From contig JAFAUA010000384.1 of NCBI GenBank assembly GCA_019243595.1, positions 1 to 8,354 on the forward strand: a stretch of 8,354 bases of DNA. Direction: 5' to 3'. Made by a program: the position numbers and the translations under genes. Each line of letters starts with the position of its first letter. The first letter of the stretch is position 1. The notes under the pieces are model-generated. The model did no database searches, was not told where the DNA came from, and saw only the letters and a program-made list of their open reading frames with translations. Positions 1 to 6,179 of this stretch are shown one piece after another. Source of the DNA: Acidimicrobiia bacterium (GTDB lineage Bacteria; Actinomycetota; Acidimicrobiia; Acidimicrobiales; AC-14).

Positions 1-926
1 GTACGTTCGCCCTGACCGCCGGCGCCTGCCCGTCGGGCGGAGCCGCCGGCACGTACTTCCGGATGGTGCAGCCGAGCGGCACGGTTGCCAGCGGGCCGTT
101 CGTCAGCAACGGCGATTCGACGTGCGCCGACAAGACCTACACGCTGCTCTCGCCCGGTGTGGACGGCGGCGTCGTCACCGGCGCGTACCAGCCGGCGCCA
201 TCGCCTGCCTTCGACGGGCAGGGCAACAGCCTGGCCAACAGGATCACCGTCCCGGCCACCTTCTTCGGCGTGCGGTTCGGCCTGTCGACCGATCCCCACG
301 ATCTCCAGACTGGCGCCGCGGTCCCACCGCTCGCCGTCCAGGCCGACTCGGCGGGCAAGCTCAGCGGTGACCTCCGCGCCTGGGAGGCGACGTGGAACAA
401 GCAGGACTTCAATCAGGGCTCGCCGAAGCCTGACGGGACGATGCCCAAGCTCACGACGCCGGCGCACGGCACCTACGACGCCTCGACCGGCGCCTTCGTG
501 CTCGAGTGGACGAGCACGATCGTGGGCGGCCCCTTCAACGAGTTCACCGGGTCGTGGCATCTCGCCGGAACGTTCCGCCCGACGGGCACCACCGCTGCGG
601 CCGCGGCGGCGGCACCGGGCCAACCGGCGAGCGGAGCGCGCACACCGGCCGCCAAGGCGACGGCCACCGGTACAGCGGCAATCCCCGGTGGCGCCACCGC
701 CACGACAGCCGCGGGGTCGGCACCCGCGGCGGGCGACAACGCGAGCGCGCCCGAGGCGGCAGTGAGCCCGGGCAACGCCAAAGTGATCGGGGCGGTCGCG
801 CAAAAAGGATGGAAGCCGCCGGCCTGGTCGATTGTTCTCACAGCCATCGTCGGCGTCGTCGCAGCCCTCGCGCTGCTCCTACCCGCACGACGCCCGACCT
901 CCGACAACCCGAGCGAGCGACAGTGA
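1..926 (+). CDS. Secreted protein with novel extracytoplasmic domain and C-terminal TM anchor (5'-truncated by window)
   Basis: The frame is open from the first bases of the window, and the residues before the first internal ATG (position 63) still align with the paralogous lipoprotein at 3127-3936. The gene therefore starts outside the window and its N-terminus and signal sequence are not seen. Visible parts, counted from the Met at 63: a globular domain to about residue 173 with motifs AYQPAPSPAFDGQGN, FFGVRF, DLQTG, WNKQDFNQGSPKP, TGAFVLEWTS and GGPFNEFTGSWHLAGTF; an Ala/Thr/Pro/Gly-rich linker at about 174-250; a membrane helix at about 254-274; then a short tail starting ARR. Two cysteines (one in the GACPSG segment near the left edge, one at residue 21) are absent from the paralogue and could form a disulfide. 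The layout suggests an exported domain held to the membrane by its C-terminus through a flexible stalk. No LPXTG sortase motif precedes the helix. The stop TGA overlaps the GTG of the next gene. No named family is recognised. Confidence 0.85.
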   Translation, partial: TFALTAGACPSGGAAGTYFRMVQPSGTVASGPFVSNGDSTCADKTYTLLSPGVDGGVVTGAYQPAPSPAFDGQGNSLANRITVPATFFGVRFGLSTDPHDLQTGAAVPPLAVQADSAGKLSGDLRAWEATWNKQDFNQGSPKPDGTMPKLTTPAHGTYDASTGAFVLEWTSTIVGGPFNEFTGSWHLAGTFRPTGTTAAAAAAAPGQPASGARTPAAKATATGTAAIPGGATATTAAGSAPAAGDNASAPEAAVSPGNAKVIGAVAQKGWKPPAWSIVLTAIVGVVAALALLLPARRPTSDNPSERQ

Positions 927-1660
927 ACGCCAACAGAATTCGCATCGTCGCGGTCGTCATCGTCATCGCCGCCTTCATCGCGCTGGCGACCTTCGCGTTG
1001 CTGGCCCGCGCCTACCGCCCCGGCCGAAGCGGCGTGCGCGTGCCGGGCGCCTTGGCCGGGAAGTCGACGACGCAATTCGCGCAGTCCGCCGCCGCAGTCA
1101 CGCCGACCGCCACCGTGTTGGGGGGTCTGATCAACGGGACGCCCGGGGCGTCGGCCTCCTCCGTCGAGCCGGCGCCGGCACCGGCGACGCAGGCGGCGAC
1201 CGCACCAGCACACAGCGCGCCGGGGTCCGGCACGTCAACGTCGCCGCCGAATGCCAAGCCGCTCCCGCCGTGCCCGCTGGGGTTGGCGGTGCCGACCCAA
1301 CAGGCCGGGGTGGCCAACCTCGTGCAGATCGTGCCGCTGTTCGGGCCGTTCTCACCCGAAGCCTTCGCCATGGTGCCCGCCTTCGAGCCGGCGTTCCCGG
1401 TGTTCGGGCCGCTCATCACGTCGGGGGGCAAGCAGCTCGACGCTCACGCCGCGGAAATGGGAACAGTGGTCGGCGTTGTACACCCCGTCGAGCAGCAGGG
1501 GTTCGACACGCTCAGCCCGCTGTATGGGCCGTATCGCCAACAGTTCCTCGCCGGCGAGGCGAGTGTGGCGAGCGCGATGGCGCCGGGCGCCGCCGCCTTC
1601 GCCAACGCGCCGGGCGTCAGCTGCGTCCCGGCAGCGCTGAGCACCGCCGGCGTCGGCTGA
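923..1660 (+). CDS. Membrane-anchored secreted protein with three PxFGPx motifs, function unknown
   Basis: A 245-residue protein starting at GTG 923, whose first bases overlap the TGA of the upstream gene (GTGA). There is no strong Shine-Dalgarno sequence, so translational coupling is likely. An N-terminal hydrophobic helix (about residues 6-28, preceded by Arg) acts as a signal anchor. Next comes a low-complexity Ala/Pro/Thr/Ser linker (about 50-112), then an extracytoplasmic region of about 130 residues. This region contains three related motifs, PLFGPF (138-143), PVFGPL (159-164) and PLYGPY (199-204), and two cysteines (117 and 234) near its two ends that could close it as a disulfide. I recognise no family. 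Overlap with the preceding gene implies co-expression, and both products appear to be stalked surface proteins, so they may act together. The gene ends 9 bp from the end of the convergent ABC-permease gene. Confidence 0.85.
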   Translation: MNANRIRIVAVVIVIAAFIALATFALLARAYRPGRSGVRVPGALAGKSTTQFAQSAAAVTPTATVLGGLINGTPGASASSVEPAPAPATQAATAPAHSAPGSGTSTSPPNAKPLPPCPLGLAVPTQQAGVANLVQIVPLFGPFSPEAFAMVPAFEPAFPVFGPLITSGGKQLDAHAAEMGTVVGVVHPVEQQGFDTLSPLYGPYRQQFLAGEASVASAMAPGAAAFANAPGVSCVPAALSTAGVG

Positions 1661-1669
1661 GCGCGAGCG
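1661..1669. other. Nine-bp convergent gap between two operons
   Basis: Only 9 bp separate the stop codons of the convergent genes ending at 1660 (plus) and 1670 (minus). A weak AGCG/CGCT stem around a 4-nt loop overlaps it, too small to call a terminator. Transcripts from both sides probably run into the opposite gene. Confidence 0.6.
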
Positions 1670-2404
1670 CTACCCGTCGCGCCGGAGCAGCGTGACCGCG
1701 CCGCCGAGCGCGACCGCGGTCGCCACGAGGAGCATGGTCAGGGCCGCCGCCGCGGCGCCGCCGGGGAACATCTGACTGTGCGGAAGCTGTGCGCCACCCA
1801 CCGCCTGGGTGATCACCGTGCCCGGGCTGGCGCCGACGACCCAGCGCTCCAAACCGCCGAGTAGACCGGCGGCCGCCTTCGGGAGCAGCACGGCCACCAC
1901 GACGATCGATGCCGACGCGGCCGGCGACTTGCTGAGCAACCCGACCGCCATGCCCAGCACCGACACGGCGACAATGGCGAGGACGACGCTCACCAGCGCG
2001 AAGGGTTCGCCCGTGTGGTGGGCGCCGGTCGGCAGCACGGCCCACACCACCAGCCAGGCGGTGACCGCCGATACCAGCGCCCCGCCGGCCGCCATCATGC
2101 CGATCGCGGCCAGCTTGGCGCCGTAGAGCACCGACCGGCGTGGCACCGTCATGAGGCTGACGATCATCGTCTGCTGCGCGTACTCCCCCGCGGCCACGGT
2201 CGCCGCCCAGATCCCGAACGCGAGCAGGCCGGCGATCGACCCCGTCGCCGCGCCACTCGTGACCGTGTCGCCGGCCCCGACGCCCCCGGTCGCGGCGACG
2301 AGGAGGGACACGGCAGGCAGAGCCAACGTGGCGATGGCAGCGCCGAGCCACTGGCCCCGCACGGTCGTGATCTTCAGCAGCTCGGCGCGCAAGGCCGGCC
2401 TCAT
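1670..2404 (-). CDS. ABC-2 type transporter permease
   Basis: A 244-residue polytopic membrane protein, the last gene of the minus-strand operon. The start is ATG 2404, which overlaps the TGA of the ATPase gene (ATGA) and has a GGAGG ribosome binding site a few bases upstream inside that gene; a longer in-frame extension is only the shadow of the ATPase. About six hydrophobic segments are visible: residues 19-38, 54-74, 98-124, 134-157, 163-184 and 215-240. The stretch GEYAQQTMIVSLMTVPRR after the second helix resembles the amphipathic coupling region usual in ABC-2 permeases (GEY..GT.....TPRR). Length and topology fit single-domain ABC-2 permeases that pair with one ATPase and probably work as homodimers. 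Its adjacency to the ATPase gives the partner. The exported substrate cannot be read from the sequence. Confidence 0.9.
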   Translation of the reverse strand: MRPALRAELLKITTVRGQWLGAAIATLALPAVSLLVAATGGVGAGDTVTSGAATGSIAGLLAFGIWAATVAAGEYAQQTMIVSLMTVPRRSVLYGAKLAAIGMMAAGGALVSAVTAWLVVWAVLPTGAHHTGEPFALVSVVLAIVAVSVLGMAVGLLSKSPAASASIVVVAVLLPKAAAGLLGGLERWVVGASPGTVITQAVGGAQLPHSQMFPGGAAAAALTMLLVATAVALGGAVTLLRRDG

Positions 2405-3123
2405 CCGCCCTCCACCATGTCGAGGTAGCGCTCCTCCATGGACGCGCCGCCGATGAAGTGGCCCAGAGGACCAGCCATCGCGATCCGACCTTGGTCGATG
2501 ACGACGACCTCGTCGCAGAACGCCTCGATCTCGGCCATCAGGTGCGTCGACAGGAGCACGGTCCGGCCACCGTCGGCCAGCGCCCGCAAGACGACGCGCA
2601 GCCACCGGATGGCACCCGCGTCGAGGCCGTTGTGCGGCTCGTCGAGAATGAGGACCGCGGGGTCGCCGATCAGGGCCGTGCCCAGCGCCAGCCGCTGGCG
2701 CATCCCCAGCGACATCTGGCCGACCGGCAGGGCGGCGATGCCGGCGATCCCGACGAGCTCGAGGGCCGCGTCAACCGACGATCCGGGCAGATCATTGCTG
2801 GCTGCCACCACGGAGAGGTGCCCCCGCGCCGTGCGGCGCGGGTGGGCGGCGTCCGGTGTCAGCAAGGCACCCGCGACCCGCACCGGCTGGCGGTGCTCCG
2901 CGAACGGTCGTCCGCCGACAGTCGCCCGCCCCGACGTCAGGTGATCGATGCCGAGGATCGCCCGCAGCGTCGTGGTCTTCCCCGCGCCGTTGGGACCGAC
3001 GAAGGCGGTCACCCGGCCGGGCAGCGCCGAGAAGGAGACACCGTCGAGGACGGTGACACCGTCGATCACCTTGGTGGCGTCCTCGACGACGATCGCCGCC
3101 GCGGCGCGCTCGCCCGGCGTCAC
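2401..3123 (-). CDS. ABC transporter ATP-binding protein (ABC-2 exporter type)
   Basis: A 240-residue cytoplasmic nucleotide-binding subunit that powers the permease encoded just downstream. Motifs in order: Walker A GPNGAGKT at residues 43-50, ABC signature MSLGMRQR at 137-144 (the SLGM form common in ABC-2 ATPases instead of LSGGQ), Walker B VLILDEP at 157-163, D-loop NGLDA and the switch histidine in LLSTHL (His194). The Q-loop region (GALLTPDAAHP) lacks the usual glutamine, as in many ABC-2 ATPases of actinobacteria. The start is GTG 3123, only 3 nt after the TAA of the lipoprotein gene, without a clear Shine-Dalgarno sequence, so translation is probably coupled. All catalytic motifs are intact. 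Confidence 0.95.
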   Translation of the reverse strand: MTPGERAAAAIVVEDATKVIDGVTVLDGVSFSALPGRVTAFVGPNGAGKTTTLRAILGIDHLTSGRATVGGRPFAEHRQPVRVAGALLTPDAAHPRRTARGHLSVVAASNDLPGSSVDAALELVGIAGIAALPVGQMSLGMRQRLALGTALIGDPAVLILDEPHNGLDAGAIRWLRVVLRALADGGRTVLLSTHLMAEIEAFCDEVVVIDQGRIAMAGPLGHFIGGASMEERYLDMVEGG

Positions 3124-3126
3124 TCG

Positions 3127-3936
3127 TTATGCGCCCGTCGGCGCGCGCCCGGACGGCTCGAAGGTGCCTTCGAGGTGCCACAGCCCGGTGAACCCGTTGA
3201 ACGGGCCCCCGTCGATGTAGCTCGTCCACTCGAGGACGAAGGCTCCGGTCTTGGCGTCATACGTCCCCGTCGCACCGCCGCCGGTGACCGTCGACTTCGG
3301 CGCGGCCTCCAGCCACTTCTGCGACACCCAGTCCCACGCCCGTTGGGCCTGCTCCTGGCCCGGCGCCTGGGCCTGCGTGCTCGACACCGGCTTCGGCGCG
3401 CCCTGGTTGAAGTTCTGGTTGTTCCACGAGGCCGCCCACGACGACAGATCTGCGGTCAGCTTCCCGTTGTTGTCGAGGACCGTGGGCGGCGCCACCTTGG
3501 TCTTGGTCTGCAGGTCGGTCTCGTTGGTCGAGATGCTGAACTTCACGCCGAAGAACTTCGTGGGTGCGGTGATGGCGTCGGCCATCGAGTTGCCGCCGCC
3601 GTCGAAGGCAGGCGTCGGTTGCGACTGGTAGCCGCCGGTGCGGAGGCCCCCGGACGTACCGGGCTGGAGCAACGTGGCCTGCCCGCCATCCGCCGGAGAG
3701 TCGGCGTTGACCATGTAGGGGCCATTCTTGGGGTTGCCCCGTGGTTGAAGCATGCGGAACCAGGTGCCGGTGGTCTTGGCACCGCTGACGGCTCCAGGCG
3801 TGAGACGGAACAGCCCGACGAGCTCGTGCCCCCCACCGGTAGTCGCCGCACCAGACGTCTTGCTGCCGCTCGAGCAGCCGACGGCGACCAACGTGGTTGC
3901 GAGCGCAGCAATCGCGAAGACGGCGCGGCGCATCAT
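3127..3936 (-). CDS. Lipoprotein carrying the same novel domain as the protein at 1-926
   Basis: A 269-residue protein with a lipoprotein signal peptide: Met-Met-Arg-Arg, a hydrophobic core, and a lipobox-like AVGC ending at Cys21, followed by a Ser/Gly/Thr-rich tether. The mature part (about residues 41-263) aligns along its length with the plus-strand protein at 1-926, with shared motifs such as FRMLQP, PTPAFDGGGNS, FFGVKF, DLQTKT, NQNFNQGAPKP, TGAFVLEWTS and GGPFNGFTGLWHLEGTF. It carries an extra segment of about 35 residues (about 184-220, Gln/Ala-rich then WDWVSQKWLE) near the C-terminus. Start: ATG 3936 overlaps the upstream TGA (ATGA); a second ATG at 3933 lies 5 nt from the strong AAGGAG site at 3939-3944 and may be the one used. 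Both give the same mature lipoprotein. It sits directly before an ABC ATPase and permease, so it may be an extracytoplasmic accessory of that transporter. The domain has no family I can name. Confidence 0.9.
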   Translation of the reverse strand: MMRRAVFAIAALATTLVAVGCSSGSKTSGAATTGGGHELVGLFRLTPGAVSGAKTTGTWFRMLQPRGNPKNGPYMVNADSPADGGQATLLQPGTSGGLRTGGYQSQPTPAFDGGGNSMADAITAPTKFFGVKFSISTNETDLQTKTKVAPPTVLDNNGKLTADLSSWAASWNNQNFNQGAPKPVSSTQAQAPGQEQAQRAWDWVSQKWLEAAPKSTVTGGGATGTYDAKTGAFVLEWTSYIDGGPFNGFTGLWHLEGTFEPSGRAPTGA

Positions 3937-4937
3937 GTCTCCTTCCTGCGGCGCGGGGTAGCCGCGACCGCGAGTGTCGCGCCCAGGACACCCGCGCCTA
4001 CAAGTAGCCACGGAAATCCCTGCAGGCCCGAAACGCCGACGCGGCGGGTGAGCGTGTTCAGATCGCCCAGCGCGTTGAAGTTTCCGATGTTGTCGTTGAT
4101 CGTGCCGACCAGCGAGGCCAAATCGGACGAGATCTTCGGCCAGCCGTCGACCAGGGCGGCGACGTCAGCAGCGGGCGGGCCGGTCTGGGGAACGGCGCGG
4201 AAGCTGGTGTCGAGCTCGCCGACCGCGGTCACGAGCACCACGAAGTCATCCTGCAGCTGGCGGACCTCGCTGTGCTTCATGAATGGAGCGAAGCTGTGCA
4301 GCATCCGTTGACCGGCCGTCGTTCCGCGGTGGAGGTCGCTCACGAACGGATAGACGGCGAGGGCAGCGGAGGCGAGCAGCACGAGCGCCACCGCGGGACG
4401 GGCGCGACGGCGAGCGCCGAAGAGCAACACGCACGACCCGTAGATCGCAACGATCCCGAACAGGACGACGAGGAAGGGGATCCGATCGAACCCGCCGATG
4501 TCGGCGGTACGCCGGTAATCGGGTTCGGCGCGCGTCACTCGGTCGAGCAACGTCGACGCACGGCGGTCGATGGCATCCGCTTGACCCCGGTACGCATCCA
4601 GCCCGGGGAACCGGCCCGGTGCGACGCCCTGTTGCGTGTAGATCGTGTCGACGGCGCCGGCGGCCTGGCGCAGGGTCACGAGATCGGTGCGGTACCGGGC
4701 CAGGGCGTCAACTTCCATGTGCGGCGCGAAGCGGTCGATCATCTGCTTGCCGGATGCGACCTTGGAGAAGAGGCCACCCGCTATCGGTCCGACAACGAGC
4801 AGAACGCCGAACACCAGCAGCGCGACCGCGGGTACCTTCGGTCGTCGCACAGGCGCCGCGACCGCCCTTGTGACGGGTGGCGCCGACGGCAGGTCGAGTA
4901 CGACAAGTGGCTCGCCGGGCGCTTCGGAGGCAAGCAC
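3933..4937 (-). CDS. Four-TM membrane protein with internally duplicated extracytoplasmic domain, function unknown
   Basis: A 334-residue protein, first gene of the minus-strand operon that continues with a lipoprotein and an ABC-2 transporter. It has hydrophobic segments at about residues 35-57, 153-173, 179-200 and 307-326. The layout TM-loop-TM, repeated twice, reflects an internal duplication. GKQMIDRFAPHM (63-74) matches GQRMLHSFAPFM (209-220), each followed by a helical stretch ending in AVDT or ELDT, and each half ends with [FL]xx[IF]P[FW]LLV-type hydrophobic sequence and an Arg-rich cap (GARRRAR, PRRRKET). The two loops of about 95-110 residues are probably outside the cell. The start is GTG 4937; an in-frame stop lies 6 nt upstream, so no longer product is possible. 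The ribosome binding site is weak (GGAG 12 nt upstream). A start at the GTG coding Val30 would remove a Pro-rich cytoplasmic tail but keep all helices. I recognise no family; its place suggests a partner of the lipoprotein/ABC exporter. Confidence 0.85.
   Translation of the reverse strand: MLASEAPGEPLVVLDLPSAPPVTRAVAAPVRRPKVPAVALLVFGVLLVVGPIAGGLFSKVASGKQMIDRFAPHMEVDALARYRTDLVTLRQAAGAVDTIYTQQGVAPGRFPGLDAYRGQADAIDRRASTLLDRVTRAEPDYRRTADIGGFDRIPFLVVLFGIVAIYGSCVLLFGARRRARPAVALVLLASAALAVYPFVSDLHRGTTAGQRMLHSFAPFMKHSEVRQLQDDFVVLVTAVGELDTSFRAVPQTGPPAADVAALVDGWPKISSDLASLVGTINDNIGNFNALGDLNTLTRRVGVSGLQGFPWLLVGAGVLGATLAVAATPRRRKET
3939..3944 (-). promoter_or_regulatory. Ribosome binding site of the lipoprotein gene
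   Basis: On the minus strand the sequence reads AAGGAGACATGATG. The AAGGAG core is 2 nt from ATG 3936 and 5 nt from ATG 3933, so spacing favours the second ATG, which forms a TGATG junction with the upstream stop codon. The site lies inside the end of the upstream coding region. Confidence 0.75.
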
Positions 4938-5069
4938 TCTCGGTCAACTCTCCAAATGTGATCGGTTTACTCAACTTAGTCGGATCCGGACGATCCGGTA
5001 CCGGCCGATCGCCGCGTCGAAACGCGGCGCGAAAAGGAATGGCCTTGAGCGCCGTCCGAAGGTCGGGAT
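4938..5069. promoter_or_regulatory. Intergenic region likely holding the promoter of the minus-strand exporter operon
   Basis: This 132-bp gap separates the ABM-like gene (ending at 5070) from the operon that starts at 4937. Its left part (about 4948-4980) is clearly richer in A+T than its surroundings, as expected for a promoter. On the minus strand TAAGTT (4973-4978) fits a TAnnnT -10 element, but no good -35 element is found at the usual distance, so the exact promoter is not assigned. The middle contains GATCCGG twice in a row with 2 bp between and the palindrome CCGGTACCGG. The hairpin at 5010-5029 is listed separately. Confidence 0.35.
5010..5029 (-). terminator. Perfect 8-bp GC-rich hairpin, possible terminator of the ABM-like gene
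   Basis: CGCCGCGT at 5010-5017 pairs exactly with ACGCGGCG at 5022-5029 around a 4-nt loop. It lies about 40 bp past the stop of the minus-strand gene ending at 5070 and before the likely promoter of the next operon, the right place for a terminator. There is no T-run on the minus-strand side, but actinobacterial terminators often lack one. It could instead be a protein-binding inverted repeat. Confidence 0.45.
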
Positions 5070-5672
5070 CTACCGCAGATCGGTGAGGAGGACCTCCCGC
5101 TCGCTCACGTCACCGAAGCTGATACCGCGATCGATGGCCGCTTGACGGTTTTGCTGGCCCTGGGCCAGCGCCGACCGCATCGATTCTGTGTCGGCCCACA
5201 CCGTGCCCACGATGCTCTGTCCCGCTTCGCGGTTCAGGAGATTGCGCAGGCCGCGGAAACCCGGGTTGGCCTTGATGCGCGGGACAACCTCGCTCTTGAA
5301 GAACGAGAGGTTGTCGTCGACCTTGGCCGGATCCATGGTCGCCCGTTGCACCAGCAATGCCGAGCCCGGTCCCGGTGGCGTGTCGCCCATCTCGAGCACC
5401 ACCTGCTCGAAATCCTCGATCGTCAGCTCGCCGCCCATGACGCCGAGGGCCTCCTGGCGCAGTCCGTCCAAGGCCGTCCGACTCGCCTGCCGGTCGGCCT
5501 CGGTTTCCCAGAGGCTGAGGATGCCGAAGACACCGCCCTGTCGGTCAGCGCTGGCCGTGAGACCTCGGTAGCCCGGTTGGGAACGGACCTCTGGCATGGC
5601 CTTCTCCCGCAGGAAGACGAGGCCGTCGTCGATGTTCTTCGCACCGCTGAAGGTCATGACACGCGCATGCAT
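5070..5672 (-). CDS. Tandem ABM-like (dimeric alpha/beta-barrel) domain protein
   Basis: A 200-residue soluble protein made of two copies of a ferredoxin-like alpha/beta-barrel domain of the antibiotic-biosynthesis-monooxygenase (ABM) type. Copy 1 (about residues 3-95) has MPEVRSQPGYRGLTASADRQ and GILSLWETEAD; copy 2 (about 105-199) has VVPRIKANPGFRGLRNLLNR and VGTVWADTES. The matching PGYRGL/PGFRGL turn and the W-[EA]-[TD] strand end show the duplication. A two-domain chain can form by itself the barrel that single-domain members form as dimers. The start ATG 5672 is preferred over an upstream in-frame TTG at 5699 because AAGGAGG lies 5 nt before it. Members of this fold include monooxygenases, haem-degrading enzymes and non-enzymatic stress proteins; no haem ligand or catalytic residue can be assigned here, so the activity is unknown. 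It lies 69 nt after the RidA-like gene and may be co-transcribed with it. Confidence 0.85.
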   Translation of the reverse strand: MHARVMTFSGAKNIDDGLVFLREKAMPEVRSQPGYRGLTASADRQGGVFGILSLWETEADRQASRTALDGLRQEALGVMGGELTIEDFEQVVLEMGDTPPGPGSALLVQRATMDPAKVDDNLSFFKSEVVPRIKANPGFRGLRNLLNREAGQSIVGTVWADTESMRSALAQGQQNRQAAIDRGISFGDVSEREVLLTDLR

Positions 5673-5677
5673 GAGCG

Positions 5678-5684
5678 CCTCCTT
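5678..5684 (-). promoter_or_regulatory. Strong ribosome binding site of the ABM-like gene
   Basis: AAGGAGG on the minus strand lies 5 nt before ATG 5672 and decides the start against the upstream TTG at 5699. Confidence 0.85.
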
Positions 5685-5741
5685 CCGGCCGAGCCCCAAC
5701 GCTCGGCGGTCCTCCTAGCTAAGTCCCGAAGCGAACGCCGA

Positions 5742-6134
5742 TCAAACGGATGGTCGGTAGGCCACGACGTCGATCTCGACGAGGGCGCCGCGTGCCAGTC
5801 CGGTGACGCCGATGCATGTTCGAGCCGGCAGGCCGGTCGAGAAGTGGGGCGCATAAGCAGCGTTGAACTCCTCGTACAGGTCCATCGACGTCAGGTAGGC
5901 GCGCACCTGGACGACGTCGGCGAGTGACGCGCCGCACAGAGCAAGCACAGACCCCAGGTTGGCGATAACAGCATGGGTCTGGACGGCGACGTCGTCGCCC
6001 ACCAACTTTCCGGTGAGCGGGTCGAGAGGCAACTGGCCCGTCAGGAAGAGCAGGCTTCCGGCCTGGACGGCGTGCGCGTACGGCGCGACGGGCTCGGGAA
6101 CGCCGTCCGCGGGCCCGAACGTACGGCGCTCGAT
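5742..6134 (-). CDS. RidA/YjgF/UK114-family imine deaminase; no canonical start codon
   Basis: RidA-family proteins hydrolyse reactive enamine/imine intermediates made by PLP enzymes, releasing ammonia; they are cytoplasmic trimers. Conserved features are all present: the PYAHAV tyrosine segment, LFLTGQLPLDP near the N-terminus, the PARTCIGV segment with the substrate-binding Arg and Cys, and the glutamate in LVEIDVVA near the C-terminus. The frame is open from 6161 (just after an in-frame TAG) to the TGA at 5742-5744, and homology runs up to about IERRTFGPADG. However, this stretch has no ATG, GTG or TTG. The first such codon is TTG 6032, which would cut off about 30 conserved residues, including the Tyr segment and the first strand. 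I give the start as ATC 6134, a rare non-canonical choice with a weak GACGAG 6 nt upstream, giving 130 residues, the usual family length. A CTC start at 6140, a sequencing error or a decayed start are alternatives. It lies downstream of the two transglutaminase genes and may share their transcript. Confidence 0.8.
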   Translation of the reverse strand: MERRTFGPADGVPEPVAPYAHAVQAGSLLFLTGQLPLDPLTGKLVGDDVAVQTHAVIANLGSVLALCGASLADVVQVRAYLTSMDLYEEFNAAYAPHFSTGLPARTCIGVTGLARGALVEIDVVAYRPSV

Positions 6135-6179
6135 TGCGAGCTCGTCAGCGGGGGCGGAACCCTAGGTGCTACTCAGTTG

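Noticed and set aside
822..926. C-terminal sortase-type signal in the protein at 1-926
   Set aside because: There is a TM helix and a short Arg-containing tail, but no LPXTG-like motif before the helix; LLLPARR lies at the end of the helix.
473..1213. 246-codon minus-strand open frame opposite the two stalked surface proteins
   Set aside because: It starts with Arg/Cys-rich low-complexity sequence and spans both plus-strand genes, which have TM anchors and a paralogue as support.
1655..1680. Small AGCG/CGCT stem near the convergent stops as a shared terminator
   Set aside because: A 4-bp stem is expected by chance at this GC content and has no T-run on either side.
2458..4311. 617-codon open frame on the plus strand, antisense to the ATPase, lipoprotein and four-TM genes
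   Set aside because: Its product is Arg/Gly/Ala-rich without any domain, it crosses gene borders of three well-supported minus-strand genes, and long antisense frames are common in DNA with this GC content.
5703..5741. TCGGCG/CGCCGA inverted repeat enclosing an extra AGGAGG upstream of the ABM-like gene, as a possible riboswitch or leader
   Set aside because: Six paired bases with a loop of about 27 nt is too weak, and a better ribosome binding site lies downstream, next to ATG 5672.
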